Positions 53,781-63,202 are shown, numbered from the stretch's first letter. The stretch: DNA of 64,000 nucleotides from Bog-1198 sp963727045 (GCA_963727045.1 CAVSES010000002.1:2046001-2110000); one strand, 5' to 3'. The notes: generated by a model from the sequence alone, not told the origin. Numbers and translations are program-made.

Positions 53781-55010
53781 CTAGGGCTTGTCGTCGTCCT
53801 CATTGCCGGGCACATCGCCGGCGCCGCGCAAACGCGGCGCGCGCTCGTCGATGTACATGATTTCGTGTTGACCGACCTTCACCACATCGCCGTCATTGAG
53901 GTTGTGCCGCCTCACACGCTTGAACTGCACGAAAATGCCGTTGGTGCTGTTGAGATCCTCGATCACGCAGGAGTCGAGTTGCGTCACGATCTGACAGTGA
54001 TGGCGGCTGATGAATTTGCTGTCGATCTGCAGGTCGTTGTCCGAGGTTCGGCCGATCACCAGACGGCCCGGTTTTAGCTCTCGTTCCATCACGGTCTTGC
54101 CCTCGCTCGCGAGCAGGATCCGTCCGACCGTGGGGCCGGTATCAATATCGGGGCTGGTATGCTCCATCTCGTACGCCCGCATGCGGTTGGTGTTGGCGGC
54201 GAATTCGACCCATTGCAGCTCCTCGATCGCGGCTTTGAGATCTTCCATGTCCACCGTATCCCGGTCGCGGCCGAATGCGGCCATCAGGCACGTATCGCAC
54301 AGAGTGTTGATGAGACGCGGCACGCCTCCCGTGTACTTGTAGATCGTGGCGTACGTGTCTTCCGCAAAAATCCGGCGACCCTGCGAGCCCGCGACCTCGA
54401 GGCGATGATTGATGTAGGCGCCGGTTTCGGCCTTGGTGAGCGCGGTCAGATGAAATCGCAACCGCACGCGCTGCGTGAGCTGTTCCAACTCGGGCGAATT
54501 GAGCTTGTCGTTGAGTTCAGGTTGACCCGCGAGAATGATGCGAAGCGCCTTCTCCTTCGTCGTCTCGATGCCCGACAGCATCCGCACTTCCTCAAGCACC
54601 CGGTTGCTCAAATTCTGCGCTTCGTCGACGATCAGGAGCACCTTGCGGCCGTTGATGTGCTGCTCCACCAGGAATTGATTCAACGTCGCCAGGACTTCCG
54701 GCTTCTTCATGTTGAAGGGGGAAAAGCCGAACTGCACCAGGACGGTTTGCAGAAACGCCGTCGGCGACAGCTGGGTCTGGTTGATCTGCGCAACGACCGC
54801 ATCGGTCTGCATCTCGTGCAGGAACGTTTCGATCAAGGTGGTCTTGCCCGCACCGATTTCGCCCGTGATCACGACGAATCCGTCGGTGAACCAAATGGTC
54901 GATTCCATGTACGCCTTGGCGCGCGCATGCTGCTTGCTCAAGTATAGGAACTGCGGATCCGGGCTCAGGCGGAAGGGCAATTCATGGAGTTTGAAGAGTT
55001 CTAGATACAT
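53781..55010 (-). CDS. ExeA/GspA-like AAA ATPase fused to an FHA domain
   Basis: The 409-residue protein starts MYLELFKLHELPFRLSPDPQ, the N-terminus of ExeA/MshM-type ATPases. It has Walker A GEIGAGKT (50-57), Walker B VLLIVDEAQN (about 124-133) and YTGGVPRLINTLCD. ExeA proteins help place secretion or pilus complexes in the envelope and normally continue into a transmembrane and peptidoglycan-binding part. Here the C-terminus (about 310-395) is instead an FHA phosphothreonine-binding domain (GRTSDNDLQIDS, SRHHCQI, NSTNGIFV). A kinase partner is not encoded nearby. Confidence 0.88.
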   Translation of the reverse strand: MYLELFKLHELPFRLSPDPQFLYLSKQHARAKAYMESTIWFTDGFVVITGEIGAGKTTLIETFLHEMQTDAVVAQINQTQLSPTAFLQTVLVQFGFSPFNMKKPEVLATLNQFLVEQHINGRKVLLIVDEAQNLSNRVLEEVRMLSGIETTKEKALRIILAGQPELNDKLNSPELEQLTQRVRLRFHLTALTKAETGAYINHRLEVAGSQGRRIFAEDTYATIYKYTGGVPRLINTLCDTCLMAAFGRDRDTVDMEDLKAAIEELQWVEFAANTNRMRAYEMEHTSPDIDTGPTVGRILLASEGKTVMERELKPGRLVIGRTSDNDLQIDSKFISRHHCQIVTQLDSCVIEDLNSTNGIFVQFKRVRRHNLNDGDVVKVGQHEIMYIDERAPRLRGAGDVPGNEDDDKP

Positions 55011-55059
55011 GAATTGAGGCAGTGTACGGGATTCGGCCCGGCCGGCGAAATGCTCGGGC

Positions 55060-56157
55060 TCAGGTCCATTCGATCAATCTCAATGCATCGGCAAGCGCCG
55101 CATTGCGCTCGGAGACGCGGTTCTTGAGGATGGTGCAATGGCCCAATTTACGTCCCGGGCGAGGCTCCTTTCCATAATCGTGGAAAGCCAGTCCATCGAT
55201 GGCCAGGAGACGATCACGGTCCGGCATTTTTCCGAGAAAATTGATCATGGCGGTGTGTCCCAACACCCGCGTGCTGCCGAGCGGAAGGTCGCAAATCGCC
55301 CGCAGATGGTTTTCGAATTGGCTCGTCACGCAACCCTCGATGGTCCAATGTCCGGAATTATGCACCCGGGGCGCCATTTCATTCGCAACCAACCGTCCCT
55401 TCACCACGAAAAACTCGATCGCGAGCACACCCACGTAATCGAGCGCGGCCATGACCCGCCTCATGTAGGTTTGGGCTGTTCGTTCGAGGAGCCGGTTCGC
55501 AAACGGTGCGATGCCGAAGTGAAGAATCCCGCCGCCGTGGCGATTAACCGAGAGCGGATAGAACAGGGTTTCACCCTTCGACGATCGCACTCCGACGATG
55601 GATACTTCGCGAGAGAAATCCTGGAATTTCTCGAAAATCAGGCCGGAGCCGCCGATCGCCGTCCATGCGGCATCGAGTTGCGCGGGCTCCCGCAGGACGA
55701 ATTGACCCTTGCCGTCATATCCCATGCGGCGTGTTTTGAGTATGCCGGGGAGCCCGAGTTTGCCGATCGCCCGGATCAGATGATCCCTGCTGTCGACCGG
55801 CGCATGCGCGGCGACGGGGATGCGCAATTTGGAGAACAGCGCCTTTTCCGACACGCGGTCCTGGGAGACCTCGAGCGCCGCCCGGGGCGGACGGATCCGC
55901 GTCAACCGCTCGATCGGCGCGAGCGCCTTGCCCGAGATGTTCTCCCAGTCGAAAGTCAGCACGTCGCTGCGCGCGGCCAGCGCGGCAAGCTGTGCCGCGT
56001 CCTCGAGATCACCGGTTAGAATCGGCGCCACCTGCGCGGCGGGGGCCGCGGCGCTGCGGTCGAGGAACAGGCACCGAATTCCGAGCGGATATCCGGCCAG
56101 CGCGAGCATTCGCCCCAATTGGCCGGCGCCGACGATGCCAACGCGCGATGATTTCAA
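55060..56157 (-). CDS. purK: N5-carboxyaminoimidazole ribonucleotide synthase
   Basis: PurK uses ATP and bicarbonate to carboxylate AIR in purine synthesis. The 365-residue ATP-grasp protein starts SRVGIVGAGQLGRMLALAGY and has GILKTRRMGYDGKGQFVLRE, EKFQDFSREVSIVGVRS and VNEMAPRVHNSGHWTIEGC. The start codon is TTG at 56157, overlapping the purE stop. No other start gives the full Rossmann N-terminus. Confidence 0.95.
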   Translation of the reverse strand: MKSSRVGIVGAGQLGRMLALAGYPLGIRCLFLDRSAAAPAAQVAPILTGDLEDAAQLAALAARSDVLTFDWENISGKALAPIERLTRIRPPRAALEVSQDRVSEKALFSKLRIPVAAHAPVDSRDHLIRAIGKLGLPGILKTRRMGYDGKGQFVLREPAQLDAAWTAIGGSGLIFEKFQDFSREVSIVGVRSSKGETLFYPLSVNRHGGGILHFGIAPFANRLLERTAQTYMRRVMAALDYVGVLAIEFFVVKGRLVANEMAPRVHNSGHWTIEGCVTSQFENHLRAICDLPLGSTRVLGHTAMINFLGKMPDRDRLLAIDGLAFHDYGKEPRPGRKLGHCTILKNRVSERNAALADALRLIEWT

Positions 56158-56645
56158 GGGCCGCGGGGATCCGGCTTGGCGAGCACGGCGGCGGTCTGTG
56201 CCTGGCGAAAGGCGTCCAAGGCCGTGCGAATCTCGGCACTTTCATTGGCGATGATGGCTGCCGCAAAGAGCGCGGCATTCTTGGCGCCCGCAGCTCCAAT
56301 GGCAAAGGTGGCGACCGGAATGCCGCCTGGCATCTGGGCAATGGACAGCAGCGAATCGATGCCGTTCAAGAACTTGGACTGCACCGGCACGCCCAGCACC
56401 GGAACGGAGGTCTTGGCTGCCGTCATCCCCGGCAGGTGCGCGGCGCCGCCCGCGCCCGCGATGATGGCCTTCAGACCGCGCGCGCGCGCCGTCGATGCGT
56501 ATTCGAACAGAAGGTCGGGCGTGCGGTGCGCCGAGACGACTCGAACCTCATGCGCTATGCCGAGGGTGTCGAGGACGTCGGCCGCACCCTGCATCGTTTC
56601 CCAATCGGAAGACGATCCCATAATGATTCCGACCAAGGCATTCAT
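56154..56645 (-). CDS. purE: N5-carboxyaminoimidazole ribonucleotide mutase
   Basis: PurE converts N5-CAIR to CAIR. From the ATG at 56645 the product has 163 residues; an upstream TTG at 56663 is a weaker start. It has MGSSSDWETMQGAADVLDTL, VVSAHRTPD, IIAGAGGAAHLPGM and VLGVPVQSKFLNGIDSLLSI. It is coupled to purK by a four-base overlap. Confidence 0.95.
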   Translation of the reverse strand: MNALVGIIMGSSSDWETMQGAADVLDTLGIAHEVRVVSAHRTPDLLFEYASTARARGLKAIIAGAGGAAHLPGMTAAKTSVPVLGVPVQSKFLNGIDSLLSIAQMPGGIPVATFAIGAAGAKNAALFAAAIIANESAEIRTALDAFRQAQTAAVLAKPDPRGP

Positions 56646-56666
56646 AGGACCCCAGTCTAGCAAAGC

Positions 56667-57194
56667 CTATGCAAGCAGCTGGCGCAGAAACGCGAAAAGT
56701 TCCCGTGCGCCGACGGGCGAGCGCTGCTCCAGGCGCTCCCTCTCGGCCTTTTCCAGCAGTTTAGCCAGCACGGCCCGATCCGCTTGCGGAAAGTTGAGAA
56801 CGAGCTCGTCGATCGCGACCGCGGGCTCCGAGAGCAGCCGATCGCGCCACCGTTCGATTTCCTGAAAATGGCGGATCTCGAGATCATGGCGCTGCTTGCG
56901 CTCCGCCAGCTTGGCGAGCACCGGCTCCGGATCGATCTCCCGCATCAGCTTTCCGATGTACTGGCGCTGGCGGATTTGCGCCCCGTGAGAGGGCAGCCGG
57001 CGCAGATCACGCAGTGCAACGAACAGGCTGTCGGGCAGGTCCAGCGCCTTGATCTCCTGGTCGGGAAGGGCGGACAATTTCACGCCCAGCTCCTGCAGGG
57101 CAGCGGCTTCGCGCTTGCGGGCGCTCTTGCTCAGACGCTGCTCCTCGGTCTCCCCGGAAGCTTCGGTTTCCTTGTCGCTCGTCATAACGCCCAT
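56667..57194 (-). CDS. darP: Ribosome biogenesis factor DarP (YjgA/DUF615)
   Basis: DarP helps mature the peptidyl-transferase centre of the 50S subunit. The 175-residue basic helical protein has the family segments LSKSARKREAAALQELG, LPSHGAQIRQRQYIGKLMRE and IERWRDRLLSEP. It is divergent from pmbA, the arrangement also seen for yjgA-pmbA in enterobacteria. An ATG at 57185 is an alternative start. Confidence 0.93.
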   Translation of the reverse strand: MGVMTSDKETEASGETEEQRLSKSARKREAAALQELGVKLSALPDQEIKALDLPDSLFVALRDLRRLPSHGAQIRQRQYIGKLMREIDPEPVLAKLAERKQRHDLEIRHFQEIERWRDRLLSEPAVAIDELVLNFPQADRAVLAKLLEKAERERLEQRSPVGARELFAFLRQLLA

Positions 57195-57256
57195 GCTATC
57201 ACTTGAGATCGGTAGAATCGCCTCGACGATCCCTTAAGAGAGTTTTGGAGATATCG

Positions 57257-58606
57257 ATGGCCGTGTCCTTGAACCCCGTCCGCCTCGCTCAACAGGACCT
57301 GGAATCAATCATCGAGCGTGCCCTTGAAGAGGCGCGCGCCCGGGGCGCTTCGCAAGCCGAGGCGGCCGTCAGCCAGGATACGGGTCTTTCGGTCGGCGTG
57401 CGACTCGGCGAGGTCGAGACCCTGGAACATCAGCGCGATCGCAGCATGGGGATCACGGTCTATTTCGGGCAGCGCAAGGGGTCGGCCAGCACGGCGGATT
57501 TTTCGATGGATGCGGTCCGGGCGACGGTGGCGAAGGCATGCAGCATCGCACGATTCACGGCGGAAGACCCCTGCTCGGGTCTCGCGGATGCGGCGCTCAT
57601 GGCGCGCGCGCCCGCGGATCTCGATCTGTCGCATCCGTGGAATGTGACGGCGGACCGGGCGATCGAGATCGCCAGATCCTGCGAGTCGGCGGCGCTTGCG
57701 TTCGACAAGCGCATCAACAATTCCGAGGGTGCCTCGCTCGCCACCCACCACGGGCTGCATGTGTACGGCAATACTCATGGCTTTCTGGGCGGCTATCCGA
57801 CCACCTCGCATACCTTGAGTTGCGTGGTGCTAGCAGGCACCGGAGACGACATGCAGCGCGATTACTGGTACAGCAGCTCCCGTGATTGGCGCGAATTGGA
57901 GCCGCCGGAGGCGATCGGCCGCGAGAGCGCCCGGCGCACCATCGCCCGATTGGGACCGCGCAAACTGAGCACGCGCCGTTCGCCCGTGCTGTTCGTGCCG
58001 GAGCTCGCGCGCGGCCTCATCGGACATTTCGCTGCGGCGATTCGCGGCAGCAGCCAGTACCGGCAATCCTCGTTCCTGTTGAATTCGGCGGGTCAGCAGG
58101 TGTTTCCACGCGGTTTTTCCATTGCGGAGCGGCCGCATATACCGAAAGCAATGGGCAGCGCGCCGTTCGATGATGAGGGCGTCGCGACCCGCGACCGCGA
58201 ACTGGTCGCGGACGGGATCCTGACGGGCTACATATTGTCGAGCTACTCGGCCCGCAAGCTCAGGCTTCAGACGACCGGAAACGCGGGGGGCGCGCACAAC
58301 CTGGTGGTGTCGCCGAACCTCGCCGGCGGCAGGGACGCGCTCCTGTCGCAGCTCGGGACCGGTCTCGTGGTGACCGAGCTCATGGGACAGGGTGTCAACA
58401 TGGTGACCGGGGATTATTCACGCGGCGCCGCGGGGTTCTGGGTCGAGAACGGCTCTCTCGGGTACCCGGTCGCGGAGATCACGATCGCCGGAAATCTGCG
58501 GGAAATGCTCAAGGGCATAGCGGCCGTGGGCGACGACGTCGACACGCGCGGCGGCACGCGCGTGGGTTCGATCCTGCTTGCGGAAATGACCATCGCCGGT
58601 GAGTGA
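57257..58606 (+). CDS. pmbA: Metalloprotease partner PmbA (TldE)
   Basis: PmbA is the non-metal subunit that pairs with TldD. From the ATG at 57257 (ttttggag upstream) the product has 449 residues, with DTGLSVGVRLGEVETLEHQR, RSMGITVYFGQRKGSASTAD, FLLNSAGQQVFPRGFSI and ELMGQGVNMVTGDYSRGAAG. It lacks the HExxxH motif, as expected for this subunit. Confidence 0.95.
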   Translation: MAVSLNPVRLAQQDLESIIERALEEARARGASQAEAAVSQDTGLSVGVRLGEVETLEHQRDRSMGITVYFGQRKGSASTADFSMDAVRATVAKACSIARFTAEDPCSGLADAALMARAPADLDLSHPWNVTADRAIEIARSCESAALAFDKRINNSEGASLATHHGLHVYGNTHGFLGGYPTTSHTLSCVVLAGTGDDMQRDYWYSSSRDWRELEPPEAIGRESARRTIARLGPRKLSTRRSPVLFVPELARGLIGHFAAAIRGSSQYRQSSFLLNSAGQQVFPRGFSIAERPHIPKAMGSAPFDDEGVATRDRELVADGILTGYILSSYSARKLRLQTTGNAGGAHNLVVSPNLAGGRDALLSQLGTGLVVTELMGQGVNMVTGDYSRGAAGFWVENGSLGYPVAEITIAGNLREMLKGIAAVGDDVDTRGGTRVGSILLAEMTIAGE

Positions 58607-58616
58607 AGGGCGCGCC

Positions 58617-59921
58617 TCAAGCGCTGTCGGCGATCAAATCCTTGAGCGAACGGCCGTCCAGCCTCTCCCGCGTCGCGGTTTCCACCTCGCGCATGATCGA
58701 AGCCGCGTTCGCCACGCGATGCACCTCGATCGGCAACCGGCCGATTTGCAGCGTGCGCACCGCGCCCAGGATGTCGGCCAGCAGGATGCCCGCGGGATCG
58801 CGGGCCGGGACGAACTGTTCCTTCTCCGTCGCCACGATCAAGCCGCCGCGCTCGAGCAGCGTGACCACGGGGGCGAGCGCAATGCTGGGCACGTCGAGTT
58901 CGGCAGCGAGGCCCGCTGCGGTCCAATGGTTCGTGCCCGCGCCGTAGTCGCGACCGATGAAATACATGATCGACAGAGCCATTTGTTCGCGGTCCCTGCC
59001 GGTGAGTTCGATGGTCTCCTGGCCGTGCCGAAGATACTGGGGAAACTGCACATAGAACGCGAGCTGCGCGCCGATGAGCAGTATGAGCCAGCTCAAATAC
59101 ACCCAGATCAGCGTCGTGAGCACGATGGCAAATCCGGTGTATACGGCGACCATCTGCGATGAATACACGATCACGGAGGTGAAAACCTTGCCGACGAACG
59201 CCCAAATGATGCCGGCGGTGACGCCCCCGATGAGCGCGGCGCGAAATTCGACGCGGGTGTTGGGGATGAATGAATACATGAACGTGAAGACGGCGGTGAC
59301 GATGGCGTACGGGACGGCGTGGCTCATAAGCCCCAAGACTCCCGCGAAAGGTGCCACGCCGTGCAGCCATTGCGCGATCGGACTGCGCTCGGCGAAGCCC
59401 AAGAGCCCGATTGCCACGGCGAGCAGGATGGGCCCCAGGATCATGACGCTCAGGTACTCGATGAAACGGCGGCCGAAGCTTCTCGGCCGTTCGACCCGCC
59501 ATACGAAATTGAAGCTGGCCTCGACTTTTTGAATCGTCGTGATCACGGTGTACACGAGAAACGCGAGGCCGATGGAACCGAGCAGTTCGCCGCGCATGTT
59601 CACCACGAATTGCATGACGCTTTCGGTCAATTGTGCCGCCGAGGCGCCCAACGGGCGGAAGAATTCATGCAGAATGAATCTCAGGTCTCCGCGGGCACCG
59701 AGCCCCTTGAGTATCGCAAAACTGAATACCATCAGCGGCACGAGGGAGAGCAGGGTCGTGTAGGCGAGGCTCATCGCGCGGACGGTGATTTCGCCGCCCA
59801 GCCAGTCGCGGATGAGCGCCACTGGAAATCGCAGCCAGCGCAGGGTCGCGCCCCACGGCGGACCCATGCTGCGGGATCTTTGAAACAAGCCGTCTTCCAG
59901 ACGTTCCAACCAGATGGGCAT
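58617..59921 (-). CDS. YihY/BrkB family inner-membrane protein
   Basis: The 434-residue protein has six hydrophobic segments typical of YihY/BrkB (MSLAYTTLLSLVPLMVFSFA, IWVYLSWLILLIGAQLAFYV). A ~120-residue cytoplasmic C-terminal part resembles a winged-helix domain (NHWTAAGLAAELDVPSIAL). The family was once called ribonuclease BN, which is incorrect; its actual role is unknown. It converges with pmbA. Confidence 0.9.
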   Translation of the reverse strand: MPIWLERLEDGLFQRSRSMGPPWGATLRWLRFPVALIRDWLGGEITVRAMSLAYTTLLSLVPLMVFSFAILKGLGARGDLRFILHEFFRPLGASAAQLTESVMQFVVNMRGELLGSIGLAFLVYTVITTIQKVEASFNFVWRVERPRSFGRRFIEYLSVMILGPILLAVAIGLLGFAERSPIAQWLHGVAPFAGVLGLMSHAVPYAIVTAVFTFMYSFIPNTRVEFRAALIGGVTAGIIWAFVGKVFTSVIVYSSQMVAVYTGFAIVLTTLIWVYLSWLILLIGAQLAFYVQFPQYLRHGQETIELTGRDREQMALSIMYFIGRDYGAGTNHWTAAGLAAELDVPSIALAPVVTLLERGGLIVATEKEQFVPARDPAGILLADILGAVRTLQIGRLPIEVHRVANAASIMREVETATRERLDGRSLKDLIADSA

Positions 59922-59954
59922 GCCTCAAAGCCTAACACGGCCGATATGCCGGCC

Positions 59955-60854
59955 CTATGCGGTCAACAGCCGGAGCGCTTCCCGATAGTTATCGCTGGTT
60001 CGCCTCAGCACATCCTGCGGCAGATGCGGCGCCGGCGGCTTCTTGTTCCATTGCAGCGATTCCAGGTAGTCGCGCACGAACTGCTTGTCGAAGCTCGGCG
60101 GGCTGATCCCGGGCCGGTACGATGCCACCGGCCAGAAGCGCGAAGAATCCGGCGTCAGCACTTCGTCGATGAGGAAGAGGCGCCCCGCCTTGTCGACCCC
60201 GAATTCGAACTTCGTGTCGGCGATGATGATGTTTCTTGCAAGCGCGTGCTCCGCCGCGAAACGATAGAGGCTCAGCGCGCTGCGCCGAACGCCGGTGGCG
60301 TATTCGAGTCCGATCAACTTCACCATGGCGTCGAAGTCGATGTTCTCGTCGTGAGATCCCGCGGGGGCCTTGGAGGCCGGCGTGAAGAGGGGCTGCGGCA
60401 ACCGATCCGCCATCTTGAGTCCGCCGGGCAGCGTAATTCCGCATACCGACCCGTGAAGCTTGTAGTCCTTGTAGCCGGAGCCGATCAGATAGCCGCGCAC
60501 CACTGCCTCGATCGGCAGAGCAGAAAGTTTCTTGACCACCATCGCCCGGCCCTTAAGCTGGGCGCGCTCTTGGGTGTCGGCCACCACATCCTCCACCTTC
60601 ACGGTGGAGAGATGATTCGCCACGATGTGCCCCGTCTTGGCAAACCAGAAGAGCGAGATCTGCGTGAGCACCTCGCCTTTGAACGGGATCGGGTCCGGCA
60701 GAACGACGTCGAAGGCCGACAAGCGGTCGGTCGCGACGATCAACAAATGCTCGGCGTCCACATCGTATATGTCGCGGACCTTGCCTTGGTGAATTTTTTT
60801 TAAGCCGCGTAAATGCGACTCAAAAAGCGGTGCCGATTGCGAAACCTGTTGCAT
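59955..60854 (-). CDS. purC: Phosphoribosylaminoimidazole-succinocarboxamide synthase
   Basis: PurC joins CAIR and aspartate to form SAICAR. The 299-residue protein is of the long class: KKIHQGKVRDIYDVDAEHLL, TDRLSAFDVVLPDPIPFKG, VVRGYLIGSGYKDY, IADTKFEFGVDKAGRLFLID and LTPDSSRFWP. It is a single gene, separated from purEK by the darP, pmbA and YihY genes. Confidence 0.95.
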   Translation of the reverse strand: MQQVSQSAPLFESHLRGLKKIHQGKVRDIYDVDAEHLLIVATDRLSAFDVVLPDPIPFKGEVLTQISLFWFAKTGHIVANHLSTVKVEDVVADTQERAQLKGRAMVVKKLSALPIEAVVRGYLIGSGYKDYKLHGSVCGITLPGGLKMADRLPQPLFTPASKAPAGSHDENIDFDAMVKLIGLEYATGVRRSALSLYRFAAEHALARNIIIADTKFEFGVDKAGRLFLIDEVLTPDSSRFWPVASYRPGISPPSFDKQFVRDYLESLQWNKKPPAPHLPQDVLRRTSDNYREALRLLTA

Positions 60855-60936
60855 GCGTGCGCGGCCTGCCGACTGCTACCATGGAGGAGGGAAAGGCCGG
60901 CGATTGTGGCGGGACACGGTGGATAGGTCAACGCGA

Positions 60937-61746
60937 ATGATGTGGAAGGGCAAGTTCTTTGGGGCTCTCATCGGCTTCCTGATCACTCAAAGGGTCTGGG
61001 GAGCCGTGATGGGCGCCATCATGGGGCACATGTACGATCAGAGCATGGGCCATGCCGCCGCGGCAGGCACGGCGCATCGGGGGCACACCGTGTCGATCCC
61101 CGACGAGTTCTTCCGCACCACCTTCGAACTCATGGGCCACGTCGCCAAGTCCGACGGCCGGGTGTCTGAGGCGGAGATTGACGCGGCGCGGCGGCTGATG
61201 CACGAACTTAAGCTGGGCGAACGCGAGATCAGCGCCGCCATCGCCTGCTTTCGCGCGGGAAAGGCAGCCGCCTACGACGCGGACCTGAGCATCGAGCGCC
61301 TGCGCGAGGCGTGCGGGCAGCGCTACGACCTGCTGCATGCATTCATGGAACTGCAATTGCGCGCGGCACTGGCCGGCAACGACTTATCTCCGCCCGCGCG
61401 CTCGATATTGACTCGAGTCGCCGAGAGGCTCGGAATGTCCGGACTCGAATTCGCGTACATGGAGGCCTCGCTTCGAGCGCGTCAACGAGCGCAGGGTGCA
61501 TCGGCCGGTGCACGGCCCGCGGCCGGGGCGGGAACGCTCGCGGCATGTTATGCAGAGTTGGAGGTCGATGCCGGTGTCAGTGATCAAGAAGTGACCAAGG
61601 CGTACCGGCGCCAAATGAGCCGCCATCATCCTGATAAACTGGTGGCGAACGGATTGCCGGAGTCGATGGCGCAAATGGCGAAGGAGAAGACTCAGCGCAT
61701 CCAGGAAGCCTATGAAGGAATACGCGCGGCGCGCGGCATGCGATGA
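60937..61746 (+). CDS. djlA: DjlA-like co-chaperone (TerB-like plus J domain)
   Basis: From the ATG at 60937 the product has 269 residues. A glycine-rich N-terminal membrane segment (FGALIGFLITQRVWGAVMGA) is followed by a TerB/DjlA-type acidic helical domain (FELMGHVAKSDGRVSEAEID). The C-terminal J domain has the DnaK-activating HPD in RQMSRHHPDKL. DjlA anchors DnaK at the inner membrane. The next gene, rpe, begins ten bases later. Confidence 0.9.
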   Translation: MMWKGKFFGALIGFLITQRVWGAVMGAIMGHMYDQSMGHAAAAGTAHRGHTVSIPDEFFRTTFELMGHVAKSDGRVSEAEIDAARRLMHELKLGEREISAAIACFRAGKAAAYDADLSIERLREACGQRYDLLHAFMELQLRAALAGNDLSPPARSILTRVAERLGMSGLEFAYMEASLRARQRAQGASAGARPAAGAGTLAACYAELEVDAGVSDQEVTKAYRRQMSRHHPDKLVANGLPESMAQMAKEKTQRIQEAYEGIRAARGMR

Positions 61747-61756
61747 AGGAGTGACG

Positions 61757-62434
61757 ATGACGATCATTATTTCGCCCTCGATCTTGTCGGCCGATTTCGC
61801 CCGCCTGGGAGAGGAGGTGAATGCCGTGCTCGGCGCGGGCGCCGATTGGATCCACTTCGACGTCATGGATAATCACTACGTTCCGAATCTCACCATCGGA
61901 CCGCTGGTCTGCGAGGCGCTGCGCAAGGCGGGAGTCGAGGCGCCCATCGACGTGCATCTGATGATCTCGCCCGTCGATCAGCTGGTGCCGGACTTCGCCA
62001 AGGCCGGCGCGACCTACATCAGCTTCCATCCGGAAGCGACCCAGCACGTGGATCGCACCATTGCGCTCATCCGGGATTCGGGGTGCAAACCGGGTCTGGT
62101 GTTCAATCCGGCAACGCCGCTGAACTGGCTGGACTACGTCATCGACAAGATCGATCTCATCCTGATCATGTCGGTCAATCCAGGTTTTGGCGGCCAAAAA
62201 TTCATCCCGCAGGCTTTGCACAAACTCGCCGAGGCGCGCTCGCGCATCAAGGCCGCCAAGCGTGACATCCGGCTGGAAATCGACGGCGGCGTCAAGGTGG
62301 ACAATGCCGCCGAGATCGCCCGGGCGGGCGCCGATACGTTCGTTTCAGGATCCGCCATATTCAGCAGCGCCGACTACGCAGCCACCATCAAAGCCATGCG
62401 CGCGCAAATCGAACTCGGCGGCAGGACGGCGTAA
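61757..62434 (+). CDS. rpe: Ribulose-phosphate 3-epimerase
   Basis: Rpe interconverts ribulose 5-phosphate and xylulose 5-phosphate. From the ATG at 61757, behind aaggag, the product has 225 residues: ISPSILSADFARLGEEV, DWIHFDVMDNHYVPNLTIGP, ILIMSVNPGFGGQKFIP and EIDGGVKVDNA, with metal and catalytic Asp residues in place. It converges with the crp-like gene, three bases away. Confidence 0.96.
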   Translation: MTIIISPSILSADFARLGEEVNAVLGAGADWIHFDVMDNHYVPNLTIGPLVCEALRKAGVEAPIDVHLMISPVDQLVPDFAKAGATYISFHPEATQHVDRTIALIRDSGCKPGLVFNPATPLNWLDYVIDKIDLILIMSVNPGFGGQKFIPQALHKLAEARSRIKAAKRDIRLEIDGGVKVDNAAEIARAGADTFVSGSAIFSSADYAATIKAMRAQIELGGRTA

Positions 62435-62437
62435 GCC

Positions 62438-63202
62438 CTATTCGTCGTCCTCGTCGTCCTCGTCGTCGTCATCATGGGTTTCGCTGCGGGTGCTCTTGGC
62501 GGCACCGCCGCCCGCACCGGCCTTCACCGGAACGATCAGCGGCCGAGTCTTGATCTTCGGACGCGCGTTGAAGACGACTATGGTCTTGCCGGTCGCGCGC
62601 AACAGGCCCTGCTCTTCCAGCACCTTGAGTACGCGTCCCGCCATCTCGCGGGAGCATCCCACCAATCGGGAGAGCTCCTGCCGGCTCACCTTGATCTGCA
62701 TTCCCTCCGGGTGGGTCATTGCATCGGGCTCGCCGCACAGATCCATGATGGCATGCGCAACGCGGCCGGTGACGTCGACGAAAGCCAGATCGCCCAGCTT
62801 GCGGTTGGTGCGGTCGAGCCGGGTGGCGAGCTGCGTCGCCAACTCGAAGATCAGGCCCGGGCTTTCCGCGGCAATCTGACGGAAGCGCGGATAGGTCATT
62901 TCAGCGAGTTCGGACTGCTGCCGGGTGCGCACCCAGGCGCTGCGCGTCGGCTGCTCGTAGAAAAGCCCCATCTCGCCGAAAAACTGCCCCTTGTTCAGGT
63001 AGGCCAGCACCATCTCGTTGCCGTCTTCGTCTTCGATCATGACCTCGACCGAACCGGAGATGATGTAGTACAGAATGTCCGGCAAATCGCCGGCGTGGAT
63101 GATCACGGTCTTGGAAGGGACTGTCCGAATACGGCAGTAGCTCAAGAAACGATTGATCGCTGGGATATCGCTTAAGGCTTTTGCCCCTTCTTCCATGGTC
63201 AC
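62438..63202 (-). CDS. Crp/Vfr-family transcriptional regulator with acidic C-terminal tail
   Basis: The 254-residue protein has an N-terminal cyclic-nucleotide domain with the cAMP pocket pattern FFGEMGLFYEQPTRSAWVR (Glu and Arg-Ser of CRP conserved). The long C-helix continues into NRKLGDLAFVDVTGRVA. The helix-turn-helix SRQELSRLVGCSREMAGRVL is nearly that of Vfr and CRP, so it should bind TGTGA-type sites. After the normal end there is a ~35-residue tail that finishes in an Asp/Glu run (HDDDDEDDEDDE). The ATG follows tagggagtgacc. Cyclic AMP is the likely ligand, inferred from conserved residues. Confidence 0.9.
   Translation of the reverse strand: MTMEEGAKALSDIPAINRFLSYCRIRTVPSKTVIIHAGDLPDILYYIISGSVEVMIEDEDGNEMVLAYLNKGQFFGEMGLFYEQPTRSAWVRTRQQSELAEMTYPRFRQIAAESPGLIFELATQLATRLDRTNRKLGDLAFVDVTGRVAHAIMDLCGEPDAMTHPEGMQIKVSRQELSRLVGCSREMAGRVLKVLEEQGLLRATGKTIVVFNARPKIKTRPLIVPVKAGAGGGAAKSTRSETHDDDDEDDEDDE
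62442..62473 (-). repeat. Nine-base tandem repeat encoding the acidic tail
   Basis: TCGTCGTCC occurs twice in a row (62442-62450, 62451-62459), followed by TCGTCGTCG and GTC/ATC units. The minus strand reads this as the Asp-Asp-Glu run at the end of the Crp-like protein. Changes by one nine-base unit would keep the frame and only alter tail length. Confidence 0.7.
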
